Assembly (NCBI GenBank): GCA_000328365.1
Contig: KB312450.1
Location: forward strand, 112,264 to 176,263
DNA length: 64,000 nt
Direction of reading: 5' to 3'
Source: Capitella teleta
Lineage: Eukaryota; Annelida; Polychaeta; Capitellidae
Shown: positions 39,409 through 51,900 of the stretch, piece by piece
Layout of the letters: each line of letters begins with the position of its first letter
Position numbering within the stretch: position 1 is the stretch's first letter
Notes under the pieces: model-generated
Told to the model about the DNA's origin: nothing
Database searches by the model: none
Seen by the model: the letters and a program-made list of their open reading frames with translations, nothing else
Made by a program: the position numbers and the translations under genes

Positions 39409-39538
39409 GGAAAAAAAAAAACCCCATGAAAACGGAAAAATAAATTTAGGTTAAAAACTGGTAGGAATACTGTATGGAACATTCAACCAAATAATAAAAA
39501 AAGATTAGGTTTAGGTACAAATGTTGTTATTATTATAA
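38876..39538 (+). mobile_element. LINE 3' end, copy A
   Basis: The frame ends with KLSYVDMLRRDTGLESTGEL, then MMDKCGWHAMARGN and a stop: the C-terminal tail of RT-endonuclease LINEs (pattern YxDxLxxDTGL...L...MxDRxxWR). About 330 bp of 3' UTR with A-rich runs follow up to the assembly gap. 5' truncated and preceded by a short (AAAAT)n run. Nearly identical to 39854-40493. Confidence 0.75.
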
Positions 39539-39588
39539 NNNNNNNNNNNNNNNNNNNNNNNNNNNNNNNNNNNNNNNNNNNNNNNNNN
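39539..39588. other. Assembly gap of 50 N
   Basis: Exactly 50 N between two copies of the same LINE end; the true length is probably unknown. Confidence 1.
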
Positions 39589-39853
39589 AATAAAATAAAA
39601 TAAAATAAAATAAAATAAAATAAAATAAAATAAAATAAAATAAAATAAAATAAAATAAAATAAAATAAAATAAAATAAAATAAAATAAAAATAAAATAAA
39701 AATAAAATAAAATAAAAATAAAATAAAATAAAAAAATAAAATAAAATAAAAAATAAAATAAAATAAAATAAAATAAAATAAAATAAAATAAAATAAAATA
39801 AAATAAAATAAAATAAAATAAAATAAAATAAAATAAAATAAAATAAAATAAAA
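39589..39853. repeat. (AAAAT)n pentanucleotide tract
   Basis: About 265 bp of AAAAT units with a few length variants. A shorter tract (about 38838-38872) stands in the same position before copy A of the LINE end. Confidence 0.95.
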
Positions 39854-40493
39854 GGAGCTGATCGTAGGAGGCTATTTAAGCCTGAAGATCAGAAGAGGAC
39901 CTGTAAGTACCGAGCTGCAAGTAAAAAAAAAAGTCTAGGAAAGGAGGCTCAGACTAGCAGGCCATTGCATCAGACACAACGGTTTGAAGCAAGCGACCTA
40001 GTGCTGAGCCAACTCAGGGAAAGGCAAGCAGGAGGGGAAGGGGGTGTGCAGAAACTATCATACGTTGACATGCTTAGAAGGGATACAGGACTTGAGTCAA
40101 CTGGGGAACTGAGATCGCTAATGATGGACAAGTGTGGATGGCATGCCATGGCCCGAGGAAACTCGATCTGATCATGATGATCATTCTTGCCGCGAAATAT
40201 GAAAATAACAATGGGGGGAGAAAACAACATATTTTGCACGGAGACCAGAGAAAGGCTACTGTCTGCAGCCGCTGAACTTCTGGCCACCGGAGAACGTTAT
40301 GTGGAAATATAAATAAAATGGTCGACATGTTTCAGAGAAAAGAAAAGAAGAAGAAAAAAAAAACCCATGAAAAAAAAAACCCATGAAAACGGAAAAATAA
40401 ATTAGGTTAAGAACTGGTAGGAATACTGTATGGAACAATCAAACACATAATAAAAAAAAGATTAAGTTTAGGTACAAATGTTATTATTATAAG
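39854..40493 (+). mobile_element. LINE 3' end, copy B
   Basis: Same content and truncation point as 38876-39538, with few substitutions and shorter A runs, again directly after (AAAAT)n. Identical 5' boundaries argue for tandem duplication or an assembly duplicate rather than two independent insertions. Confidence 0.75.
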
Positions 40494-41568
40494 TGGTAGT
40501 ATTTTTGCAAAACATAGCAATTAGATATAAAGCATTAAAGCATGTAAACCTATACTTGCAGATATTTGTTTTACAATTGAAGATGTTAAGGCTTAAGGTA
40601 AGCTCCTCTCACCCTTGGTGCTTCTGATTTATTCTTCCCTTCCCCCATGCCACTTGCAGAAAGACGCACCGCTCTCTGGGCGGCAGTCGTGCTCTGGGCG
40701 GCAGGCCTCCTCGGCGGCACTTTTTCAGTCAGTTGTCAGCGCTGAGTTGGTACATCGAAAATTTGCAATTTTTGCTTATCGAATGAATTTAATTTGAATT
40801 TCACCGTAAAATGCTTTTATTGGATCGAAGATTTTAATATATCAAATTTGCGACTTCTTAAGTGAGTTCATATTATCTGGAAAAGTACGATCTTTGTTTG
40901 TGGGATAATCCTCTTTTGTTGCAAAATCATTGAGCGATAATGTGGTATATGACTGTGTTAAATCTCGATGCTCCCACCGAGTGAGGAACATAGTAAGTCA
41001 GATTTTAGCTGTTGTGAGACTGTAAGCCTACTTATATCTCCTAAGTTATCCTAAGGTGAGGTTTTAATTTCTTGATATGCAGAAAATATATCTCTCTTGA
41101 TACAACATTACAGGCAATGTTTGGATGCAGGGGTGGGGGGAAATGCCTTTAGTTGCCTTTGGCTTTGTCATTGTGACGTTTGTCAGCTTTTTGCTTTGAC
41201 AGGAGTGATCAATAAGGGATGTGCCCATTTACCCCTGTTTTTACTTCCTAGTAAACTTAACCTACAGAGCATGAAACACAAAACAACCCTAAAATTTGTA
41301 CCATGAATGGTGATTCGGTGAATTAATCATTTTCTAGTGAAATAAATTTAGATGACTTAAACAGCTATTTTATCATGAACTTAAAAGCATAGACATAGAA
41401 GAAATATTTAAAATAAAGACAAGTCACAAGTATATCTGGGACTTTGCACCAATAAAAATATTGCGTCAATAAAAATATTTTTCTTAAAATTCCTTCCATT
41501 GTGTGCACCAATCTCCCACCAAACTTGTTTTAAATGATCTAAAAATAATAACATTTAATTTTTTTCAG
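40494..41568. other. Upstream region and 5' intron of EDC3
   Basis: The first coding exon of EDC3 opens with an acceptor (ag at 41567-41568), so a non-coding first exon must lie upstream. The GC-rich stretch 40660-40745 with two CTCTGGGCGGCAG units is a candidate promoter or UTR exon, not proved. Confidence 0.35.
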
Positions 41569-41575
41569 ATAAAAT

Positions 41576-44500
41576 ATGGAGTCTTACATTGGAAGTGTGG
41601 TATCAATCCACTGTGGTGATGTCCTAGGGACGTACCAAGGGGTCGTTCTGCAGATCGACGGAGGCCAACAGACACTCACCCTCAGTGAACCATTCTGCAA
41701 CGGAATGAAAGGAAAAGTATCGACTGTGACTATCAAGTGAGTACCTCTGTGTGCATCCTCCGTCAAATAAGCAAATCAATGAACTTTGTCCTCTTACAGT
41801 GCGGCAGACATCAAGGACTTGAAAATTATCCGCAACAAAGAAGAGGCGAAGGTTATGCCCAAGGTCAACCACATCCACAAACCAACCAAGAGTTCAGATA
41901 TCAAGCCTACCGTCCACAGACCTCCAAGCGCCAACGATACAGGTGATTGCCATGGTGTCACGCTGACTTCTGTCGGCTAACGTATCAATATTGATGAGGA
42001 TGGGTGTAGGCCAGGAGTCGGCATCTGGCGGCCCACCAGGGCCGCTAGGGCTCTGGGTCCGGCCCGCGGCCCTTCGTTGAGTTTCAATGAAATCCGGCCC
42101 CAAAAAGGCTCACAATTTAGCTTTCTATGAAGACTGTAGCAGAGAATGCCCTGATTGGTAGTGTTATATCACTTATACCTTCAATACAAAGCCATTTAAT
42201 AGCTAAGGTCACCTTGAAAGCTGTTTCATACTAATTTAATTATTAACATATTAGTAACAGGTTATCTTGTCCGCTTCAGAATGACAAATTTTAGTGGGTC
42301 ATTGCAGTTATTCATTTATGGTGTAGAAACACATTGCCTGCGTCAAGGAAGCTTGATCAGAGGTGATTGCACCTACATTCACTGTTCGCTCAACTGAATG
42401 TTGAACGTTTTGATATGTTACGAATTCCACAAGAATGTGACAAAATGTTACCATGGCTGACATCCTTGGTTCCAAGGATGTTAATGGGTAACTGGCCCCA
42501 TTGACGCACCCGCCACATTGTGAGGGCTCTGACTCTTGAACTTTTATACATTGAGTATAAAAATAATGCTCTTCTTTTTTCTGATGTTCATAATAGTGAA
42601 CTGAGCTTCCCCGCCGGGAACCTGCCAGTGATTGGTATCGCCAGAAGAAGCGTCGCCTCTGAAATATTTACAAATCACATACATGTACCAATTGTATGCA
42701 TTAAATGTCTTGGGAAAACACAATCGGTCTTCATTGTTTGTGAGGTGTTGGTATTTTTATAAATAAGGAAAATCCCTGTCAAACTGCCCATATTTTGGAC
42801 TTTGGTGCTTGTTTTTAGAAATAATCCTGGGGGAGCATGCCCCTGAACCCCCCCCTAGCGGTGTGTCCCGTGGGCACGCTTCTGTGCCTTCAGCACAGCT
42901 TCCTTATATTTTTCTTGTCTCCAGTCTTTTAGAAAGACCGTGTCCTGTGGAAATCCTAGAATAAACACTGTATAGAGTTATTAATTAGCTATTATAGGTC
43001 ATTATCTGGTCTGGCCCCTTGCCATGTGGCTTTATCCTGATCCGGTCCTCCGCCCAATAGGAGATGCCGACCTCTGGTGTAGGGTGACCTTATGAGATCT
43101 ATGCTCGATTTATGGGGAATATTAAATTACTTTTAAAAGAGGACCTCTGTTTTGGAATTTTTTTGAACTTTTTAAAGATTGATTCTATTGGCTTTTGTGA
43201 ATGTGGAGAGACCAATTTTGTAACGTTTCGCCAGCAATGGATGAAATTCAAGACCAATTAAGAAAAGACTTTCTTGCTCTGGTAGAATAGCTTGAAACAC
43301 AACAAGTGCAAGATTTTCTTTATCAGAACTGCTGAAAGAACTACTCACTCAGCAGCGACCATTGTTAACAACAGAGGATAACGCATTTAATTTTAATCCA
43401 CTAAAATTAGATGCATCTTGGAATTAACCCACAACAAGTGTACATGTATTGTGTTTGAATTTGTCTTTTGGGGCGCATCTACTATTTTAAAACAATCAAG
43501 AGGGTTCCTCTTTACTTGGCCATTTTGATCGTTGTCACTTACTCCGTTTTCTCAACAGTTGTGGAAGTGAAGTCTGAGCCGCCAAAACCTCAAAGTCACC
43601 AGCTGACAGCTCAAGGTCACCAGGGGTCATCACGTGGATGGGTCAGTCCTCGCAAGATGGACCAAGCAAGAAGCAGTCCTCGCAGGCCGACCGGAAGAAA
43701 AGAGGACTGCTTCAGTCCTCCGGTCGCTTCATTCGCAAATGACGAGTTTGATTTTGAGAAGAACCTGGCGCTGTTTGACAAACAGGCGGTGTTCGCTGCT
43801 ATCGAAGGCCACTCGCCCATGAACACTCAGAAGACGTCCAAAATCGACAACAAATACCGATGTGACGAGAACGTCATTCCTAGCAAACCGGCTGTTTTCC
43901 GCCAGATTTTAACCGCTGGTGGCGGAGATGACGCAGAAGGAGCTTATCTCACGGACGCTGGACTTTTGGTGCCATCGGTCAGCCATGAGTTACGATCCCG
44001 TTTGATGAAGTCAGCGGCTGACTGTGGACTGAGTTGTGAGCGACAGGTGGAGGCTGTGGGGCGATCAGCCGCGGAGATGATTCTGCAGCTGCTTGGTGGA
44101 AATCATAGGCAGGTTGAGGTCAAAATATAGATTCATTATTTATTTTTCTCGTGCGCAGGTTAACTCCGCAGAACGCTCATCAACGCCCGCGTGTGACGGT
44201 GCTGTGTGGGCCACACATGCAAGGTGCGCAGGCGTTGAATTGTGCGCGGCACTTGGCAATGCACACGGTGCAAGTGACAGCATTCGTGCCGAGTCAGCTG
44301 TCAACACTGGCGTCACCTGAGTCACAGTCGGAACTTTCTCTGCTTCGCATGACGAAAACAAATATCGTCACCAATCCAAACGGTAAGCACTCATGACCCA
44401 CTGCTCTCAAACCCTCATTTATTCATCCTTCAGATTTACCGTCAAGTGGCGTAGAAATGGTCGTATCCGGCCTGGATGGTCACGATTGCGACAACTCACA

Positions 44501-44774
44501 CGAGCCATGGGCAGCAGCGGTCGTTGAATGGTACGCAACGATAAAAGCCTCGGCCCTCGCGATCGACCCCCCAACAGGGCCCGGGGGGAGCTCCCTGGGT
44601 GTGCCCAAGTGGGGCCTGTCCATAGCGCTGCCTCTGCACGGAGCACACACGACGTGTTCGCAGATGTATTTGTGCGATTTGAGTCTACCGACCGGAGTGT
44701 TCAGCGCGGCGTCTGTGAAATACACGTCGCCTTTTGGCCATAAATTCGTCATTCCTCTGCATAAAAAAGAATAG
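41576..44774 (+). CDS. EDC3: Enhancer of mRNA-decapping protein 3
   Basis: Coding exons 41576-41736 (exon starts 41569), 41800-41942, 43559-44108, 44159-44382, 44434-44774; 472 residues (human 508). Seen: N-terminal Lsm-like domain (YIGSVVSIHCGDVLGTYQG, residues 3-21, onward to about 60), a Ser/Pro-rich linker, the FDF motif NDEFDFEKNLALFDK (162-176) that binds the DDX6 helicase, and the C-terminal YjeF-N domain (HQRPRVTVLCGPHMQGAQAL to SPFGHKFVIPLH) that dimerises. The protein is a scaffold of the Dcp1/Dcp2 decapping complex in cytoplasmic P-bodies. The intron 44109-44158 is 50 nt and fits best with a GC donor (AG|GCAGGT), which keeps the conserved RLTPQNAHQRP join; a GT alternative four bases on drops LTPQ. 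AATAAA at 44811-44816. Intron 2 holds a hAT-like element. Confidence 0.95.
42012..43076. mobile_element. hAT-like non-autonomous element in EDC3 intron 2
   Basis: Ends CAGGAGTCGGCATCTGGCGG and (reverse complement) CAGAGGTCGGCATCTCC, with GTGTAGGC/GTGTAGGG flanks (7 of 8). The CAGxxGTCGGCA...GGCCC start and the C-rich GAACCCCCC stretch near 42847 are typical of hAT transposons. 1065 bp, no transposase frame left. Includes the repeat 42551-42690. Confidence 0.8.
42551..42690. repeat. Interspersed repeat, copy 2
   Basis: Partner of 6714-6855, in the same orientation, inside the hAT-like element. Confidence 0.75.
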
Positions 44775-44810
44775 CGTTTCTGTGCGTGTGTCCACTTCTA
44801 CTCTCCTCTC

Positions 44811-44816
44811 AATAAA
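44811..44816 (+). terminator. EDC3 polyadenylation signal
   Basis: AATAAA 37 bp after the stop codon. Confidence 0.65.
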
Positions 44817-45854
44817 ACTCTTCCAACTGTGCTTTCTCTTTATCATATGAGAATTTCTTGGTCTTGTTGTGGGCTGATATCAGCCTACCGGGATCATTCT
44901 GGAGTCGAATTGAGAAGTCCTCAGGAATAGGGTAAGTGCCGGAAGTATAACCCTTGCAGAGGATGCATTTACGGGGTGTATTATCCTATTTAATATGTTT
45001 TCCGTTGTGGAAAACAGACCGTCACCCTGTTACATGCTTGAGGGCGTGAAAATTTCCCTGTCGATCGAGTGACACATGCATGCATTTGCTCAATGCATTT
45101 TGCCCACGGGTCAGACCTACTGACGCATATCCAAACCCACCCCAGCAGAAATGCATGCTTCTGAGGCCCAAATGTCAAGAAGAGGACACCTGCTGTCAGG
45201 ACACTGGGAGTGTCAACCCTCAGTTGCCAAGAGACTCAAGATACCTGGCGTGTTTCAATATGATATCGCAAAATAATTAATTTGATATTTAATGTGTAAT
45301 ACCGTGTACAACTCATTGGGTGCATTATACATCATGTGCTGTACGTGTATAATCAAACCAATCATGATTTTCTTGAGAGCCCCATACACTGCTTTAATTG
45401 GGGCACTGAGTGACTTCAATTGCAATTAGCTGGCACAGGAGTTCATCTCCGTCTCAGATGTCAAGAGATGGTTGCACTCATGCTTTGATCTCAGTTAAAT
45501 AACAAAAGCTTTGATGGCTCTTTGAATCTCTTTGATGCATTCATACATTGTATATACATGTAGCTAAAGATCAGTCAAGGGAGTTATCTATTATTGTCTC
45601 TGTTAAAGATCTCAATCAGACACCAAAATTTATGATAAACTTTGTTAATTTGCGTCATGATTTAATAAGTTTTATTTTCATTTGAAAAGTCAGGATCACA
45701 CTCAAGATGAACGCTTTTCGCTTCACAAATTCAACTTCTCAAATAGACGCCATGATAGAAAATGAATTTTATGTCCCACCTGTGAAACTAGGTCAACTCT
45801 GTGCCGCTCTGCAAATGTGAGTTTGAGTCAATATAAATAAGAAGGAATTCTCAC
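44817..45854. other. Intergenic between convergent EDC3 and CEP120
   Basis: No coding or repeat signal seen; AT-rich. Confidence 0.5.
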
Positions 45855-45860
45855 TTTATT
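45855..45860 (-). terminator. Candidate CEP120 polyadenylation signal
   Basis: AATAAA on the minus strand, about 120 bp after the stop codon. Confidence 0.55.
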
Positions 45861-45980
45861 CGGGTCCAATTAAAACCACAATACGAGAGGTGTTAACACA
45901 GGCACAAAATGAGTAAATGGATTCAACAGGAAGCATCGGAATTTACAGGACGGAAATAAAACAAAAAATACGGGTAAATT

Positions 45981-48900
45981 TCAAATTGTTCCTATTAAAC
46001 TTTTCTGCACCGTCGAACTGAAAATTTAAAAAAAATAATAAAAGAGATATTAAAATACCAGTTGTAGTGAAGACTGAATACACTGACCTTCCCTTCGTTG
46101 CCATGGCGTCTCGGATCTGTCGATCTAATTCAGCAATAATTCGGTCGTCGGTCGTGTAGACCCCTGTTCGCAGCAGGGAGTCTCTTTCCTCGATCAATCG
46201 CATGACGTGTTCATCGTACAGTTCTGCTGTTTCGCTACCAATCGCAGGAGCGGTATCACTCAGACCCTTCTCGCTACCCAGCTCCCTTATGCTGGAGTAT
46301 AATTATCATAAATTAGCATAAAATTATCATAGTAGTTAAAACTCACTGATCCAATTCAGCCTTAATGTCTTGCAACTGTTTTCGTTCAGTTTGAACGACT
46401 TCCTTCTCTTCAGCTGCCAAATATCGCAGCCGCATGTGTTGCAGCTCCTGCTGCTGCCTTCGCAGCTGTTCTTTCGCAGCTGTCTGCTGTCTTTCCTTTA
46501 ACCTTGCCAGTTCTTTCAGTGCTCGACCCCACTGTTGCTTGTAATGGACTTTAGACTTGGTTACGGCGTCAAACTTCCTCTCTAACTCAACCTGAATGAA
46601 ACAAACCAGTTGAACCAAATGAGCATTTTCATCTGAATATCACCAAGGTAACCAACTGTTAATTTTTTTTTTTTTTTTTCAAAATTCAAATTTGGAGAAA
46701 CAACTTTAAACTGTAGCTTCCAAATACCTTTTCCAAGGTCAGTAAATTGATCTCTGACTGCAGCCTGACTTCTGGTTTCGAGTTCTGCTGCTCACGAAAA
46801 GTCGCAAACTCCTTGCTCAAGAGCTGATATCTTGATTCTGCTTCCGCCAGCGATTGCTTCAGTCGTTTCATTGATTCTTCGTGCTCAACAACACGATCTC
46901 TGAGAAAAACATCATAAAAAATACACATACAAAATACTGAAAGAGAATGGACGAAAAAAAGAAAACAAACTTCTGCATTTGAATCTGATGGTCGCAATCT
47001 TCCTGCTGTCGCCTCGACGCTTCCCTCATCTCCATCAGTTTCCGATTATGTTCACGCTGTAAGTCGGACCTCAGACGCAGGACCTTGGAAATAATCAAGT
47101 TACATTCTGGTTACTGACGTAGGAGTGTGTAATACCTCCTGTTCATTGGCAACTAGCTGCTTCTCACGTTTATCGAGCTCAGCCACTGTCTTCTGTAGCC
47201 TCTCTTCCAGTTGCCTGTATTCTGTCACCTTATTAGCATAAATTTGCATAATTAGCTACATAATTTGCATAAGTTTGCATGAAAATTCACCTTTTTTTGC
47301 ATGAGGACTTCTCTATCCTTATGCCTCCTCCTCCATTCGTCAGCCAAAGCTTTCATGTACGTTAATTCTTTCTCTTTCAACTGATATCAAATAATCAATT
47401 AATCAATAAATCATTCAATTATTCTCAGACCTGTTTATCAAACATCTCCTCCTGTTGCTCCTTCCATAACTCCAGCTCCATGGCTGCTCTGTACTCCATC
47501 GTTTCTCTTGGCTCAACAGGAGGCGGAGCTTCCACAGGGGGCGGAGCTTCATGCTGAGTTACACCCTGATGATATATATATTTACAAATAAAAATCAGGA
47601 GATATTTTACCAGTACGTACCTTTGGAGATGGAGGACGTTGTGCTGGAGCAACATTCAGGGGACCCCAGTCTTCCAGGGTTAAGAGAACAAAGACTTCAG
47701 CCATCGAGGAATCCTCGCTGAAATTGACGAGTTCAAAAATGAGGTCATCCTAATTGAAAGAGCTTTCTTTACCCCTCTTGGGTTGACATCACGTTGACGT
47801 AATCACTCCACGATTGCCGATTACCTTCTCTTCCATCCTGGTTCTATAACAAAATTCATCAATAACAAAATGATCAATTGATTGATTGATTGAACCATTA
47901 TATGTCTGCTTTCAGCTGAGAGGACCTCGGCTAACGAAAGTCGAGCATTTCCAAGAAGAACGCTGCTTGCTTTATCCTTCTGCTTGTCCCAGAGTTCAAC
48001 ATTCAACGGCATTCTGCATCAAAGAAACAAATAAAACATTCAGACTGAAACACCATTCAACGATGTAACCTCAGAAAAGCGTCGTGCATTTGTTGTGGAA
48101 CGGACGCAAAATCAAAGAAGCAGAACGACTGAGGCACGGTGGCCTCCATGTGAGGTCGGAGTTCAACCGGGGGCTGAGTGATGACAGGGGCGGAGCTCCC
48201 GAAGAACGGGTAAGTGTAGCGAAGGAATGCATTGACGGGGTGCGGAAAATGTAGGTTACGAAGAGATCGCAGTTCGATTGAGAATCCAAAGTGATGAGCT
48301 CCGATCGGAGCCCCCTTCACGACTGGGATGTTGGCGTGAATAACTGCAAAGAGAGTAAAATTTCAGATTCTCCGAAAAGAACAAAAGAAACAAGAATTGT
48401 TGAATGCAGAATATTATATAGTTCATCATCACGCTTGTACCTTGGCGGGGAGGTGATTGAGGAGGACTCTTTTGCAGGAGGGGGGAAGGCGAACGTTCCC
48501 GTTGTACCGGGGAAATATCCGGAGTTTTATCCTTAACGGGAGTTGGGGAGGCTGAAGTAAGAACTAGGTCAAACATGCTCCGACAACACACTTCCACAAA
48601 CATCTTAAGTGTAGCATGCGGATCAAACCAATGAGCTGCATCAGGGTGAATCCACTTCAGCTCAATCGTTCCCTCCATAAGGACAACAAAATACACGTAC
48701 AAATTCTCGAGTTGATTTTTTTGCCAGAATTCATAATTTGTGATTGAGAGTGTGTAAACAATAGCTCAGTGGTTTGAAAGAACAAAAACTTGTAAATTTA
48801 CAAGGGAACAATTAACTAATTAACTGATCAAACTAAAAGTTACCATTCTGGGCTTGAGCTTTCTGGCGAACTTCTTGGCCTAAACTGGGGACGTTGTCGG

Positions 48901-51900
48901 TCGTTTCTCTGCTCTCGAATGTTTCCGTGTAGCTTCCCTCGTGAGTGGCAGGTGGGGATGAGGGGCGGGGGGAAGCGACCTTCTTCTCAACCTCTTCTTC
49001 CTTCTTTGGGGACGGGATGGAAAGCTGAGGCGATGATTTCGCTTGAGATTGTTTGTCACTCGGACTCTACAAAAAATACCAGGTTAATCCATAATGAAGT
49101 TTCCTTGGTTGATTGAGTACATTTTTGCATTTAGGAATGACTTAAGCACTCTAAGAGGACTTGACAGCTGGGTTTTCCCCGAAACATTATGATTACCAAT
49201 TTACCATTGACGGATGAGTATTTCCTAGTGCTTGGGTTAAGTGCTGATAAGCATTCAATTAGTGCACCCAATTTTGTGTTAATCTTAAGCGTATCGTGAC
49301 CAAACACAATTTGAACATTACGTTTCATATGGATAGCTGTTTGTTCCATTGTGATGGATTCTAAATATGCCTACAAGTCAATCATTATTGTATAACCGTA
49401 ATTATTTTATTAAATCAATAGTCAAAAATTGAAATAAATTAAAACTAAATAAAGCCACACAATTTAACACATGAGAAGAAAAACAAAATTTAACCAACCA
49501 TTTCTTCTTTGCGTAGCAGAAGAGAAACTCCAACCATGGGTCGCATGTCTTCCGGAATTGGAGGTAACTTCTGCTTCGTTCTTGCCGGAGGTACCAACTG
49601 AACATAAAAAAGCGGACAAAAATTATAACAAAATCAGACAATAATATTTAAATCCACAAACTTCAAATGCGCCTTCAATTGATACTGGCTTCATGTAAAT
49701 TTCTGTGCTGCCATCTTTCAATAAAGCGTTGAGTCCAATGTGACAACTTCCAAGTGATTGATCTCCACAACACAGGTGAACCTGAAGAGAAAGTTTATTA
49801 ATTGTCCTCTATGATAGGTGCTGGTGCGGTACCTCTAGCCCAGGCTGACTGCTGAAAAAATCTCGCAGTGCCTCAAGACTACTCCTGATTCTCACAGATG
49901 CTCTTTCCGCAGAGAAATTCGGATTCACAAGATCACGAAAACTTTCATTTGTGACATCGTTCCCCAGAAGAGAATAATAGAAGAAGAAATCTGACGAGGA
50001 TAATGGAACGCTCACAGGAACCAACTGCAACAAAAACCATCTCAGATCAAATAAAAAAATTCAAAAGTATCATAAATATTCTCGTCGGTTTGATTCCTTC
50101 ACCAACCTGAGGGAGATTAGCTGCAAACGCAACAGTTACGGACAGCATGAAATGATCACTACAGTGCGCTTTGGGTCCAATTTGATAATAACCCTCCGTA
50201 GTGTTTAACAGAGGACGAAGAGATCGAGGCGTTAGAGGCATCTGACCAATCACGGTGTCTGAAAAGAATGAAACAGATACCAATACAATTTTAGGGTTCG
50301 TTCAAACTTGCGCAAAACTCACTGTTGTGCGCTTTTGTGTGGACTTTGTTTTCGCCTTTATCGCTGTCAATATAAATTCCAAGTCGGATATCCGGTTTGT
50401 GCTTATTGTATTTCGTATGCAATAATTGATGCCATTTCGTCGCCTGAGTGTTATGGGCTGAGCGTAAATCTAAAACAACGTAACCAATTGCTTCTCTCGC
50501 GGTGGATTGACTGTCGACTGAGTACACTTGCACCTGGATGAAAGATCAAATGAGAGAAATAGGCAAGAGACGAGCGTAGATTGTACCTTAACAGAAGTAC
50601 GCTGGAGTCGGTGTTGGTGAAGAGCCTTCTTGTCCAGCTCCCATGCCAGTTCTTGAGTGAAGTCAGGGCTCTCAGAATGCTCCACAGGATCTGTGGCGAG
50701 TAGTTCGCCATCAAATCTTGCTTCTACCAGTAATTTGTGTCGGGGTCGCTTTGGGAACTTGCGGCCTGTAAAATTTTTTAAAGAAAAATGTAGGCCTTAT
50801 CCATCATAATTGCTCAGGTCTTATTGCCACACTTATTACTTTCCCAAGTCCAACACATATGATAAATTGGGCTAATATTTAATTAATATGCAACCTCAGG
50901 AAAGGTCTACACAGTAAGTACCCTAAGGTAAAAGCCATTAAAGTGAAGAGGCCAAAACTAACTACTAAACTCAAAGCGTCATCATCATGATCATCATCAT
51001 CATGAAATAGACTAATACTTAGCACAGATTCTCGGGCGAGGTCTGTATACCTCGCCCGACGGTAAACCGCTTCTTTTTGCGTATACTGGCAGCGAGGCTC
51101 CACACTCAGCCGATTGTATGATAAATATAGACATATTATCCGACAAATCCTTGTGTTTAAGCCCTCCAGACGTTAGCTGGTATATTTATGCTCCAAGAAA
51201 AAACAATATGAGCCAGTACCATCATGTCAAACTTACATTAAAGGGAGGGAGAACTGGTTAAAAATGGACTTTGAGTCGTTATTTGATGCACCAAAAATGA
51301 TTCCTATGCCTGGCCCACACAAGAAATATCATCGCTAACGATTTCGCGGGAGATATATTGCTAATTAGGCGTGACGTCAGGAGCTGTGATGAAACACCGA
51401 GTTCCCCATCTTTTACAATGGGCCTCGTCATATCAGCGTGTCCTGCGACTAAACCCCTGGATATTTTTTTATTTTCTTTTCGGAAATAGATAGAATAATC
51501 ATTTTGCCACCAGTCCGGCGCAAAAAAAAATATTTTTCGCTATTTTTCATATTTTAACAAGCGATTTTCTAGGACACCTACCACGTTTCTCATCCTGAAA
51601 CAGTAAAAAGGTCAGCCAGAGTGCACCACGCATGCGCTTTCGTTTCGGAAACAACAAAGATGTCCTTTTATGGCGAAGATGCTCTGCTCTGATTGGCTGA
51701 AATCGATAGCTTCACGAGGGGAACGAGACCAATCACGGCAAGCCTTCAGCTGACGTTTGCCTCCTATACTTCGTAATGGAAGTCATTCTCCCATAGGCCC
51801 AATGCTAACCCCGATATTCGGAATGGATTATTTCCTTACGCTTGCATCCAGGCATGGTTTTTTTGGCACGGAATGCTATCAATTGGTGCTATGAGTCAAT

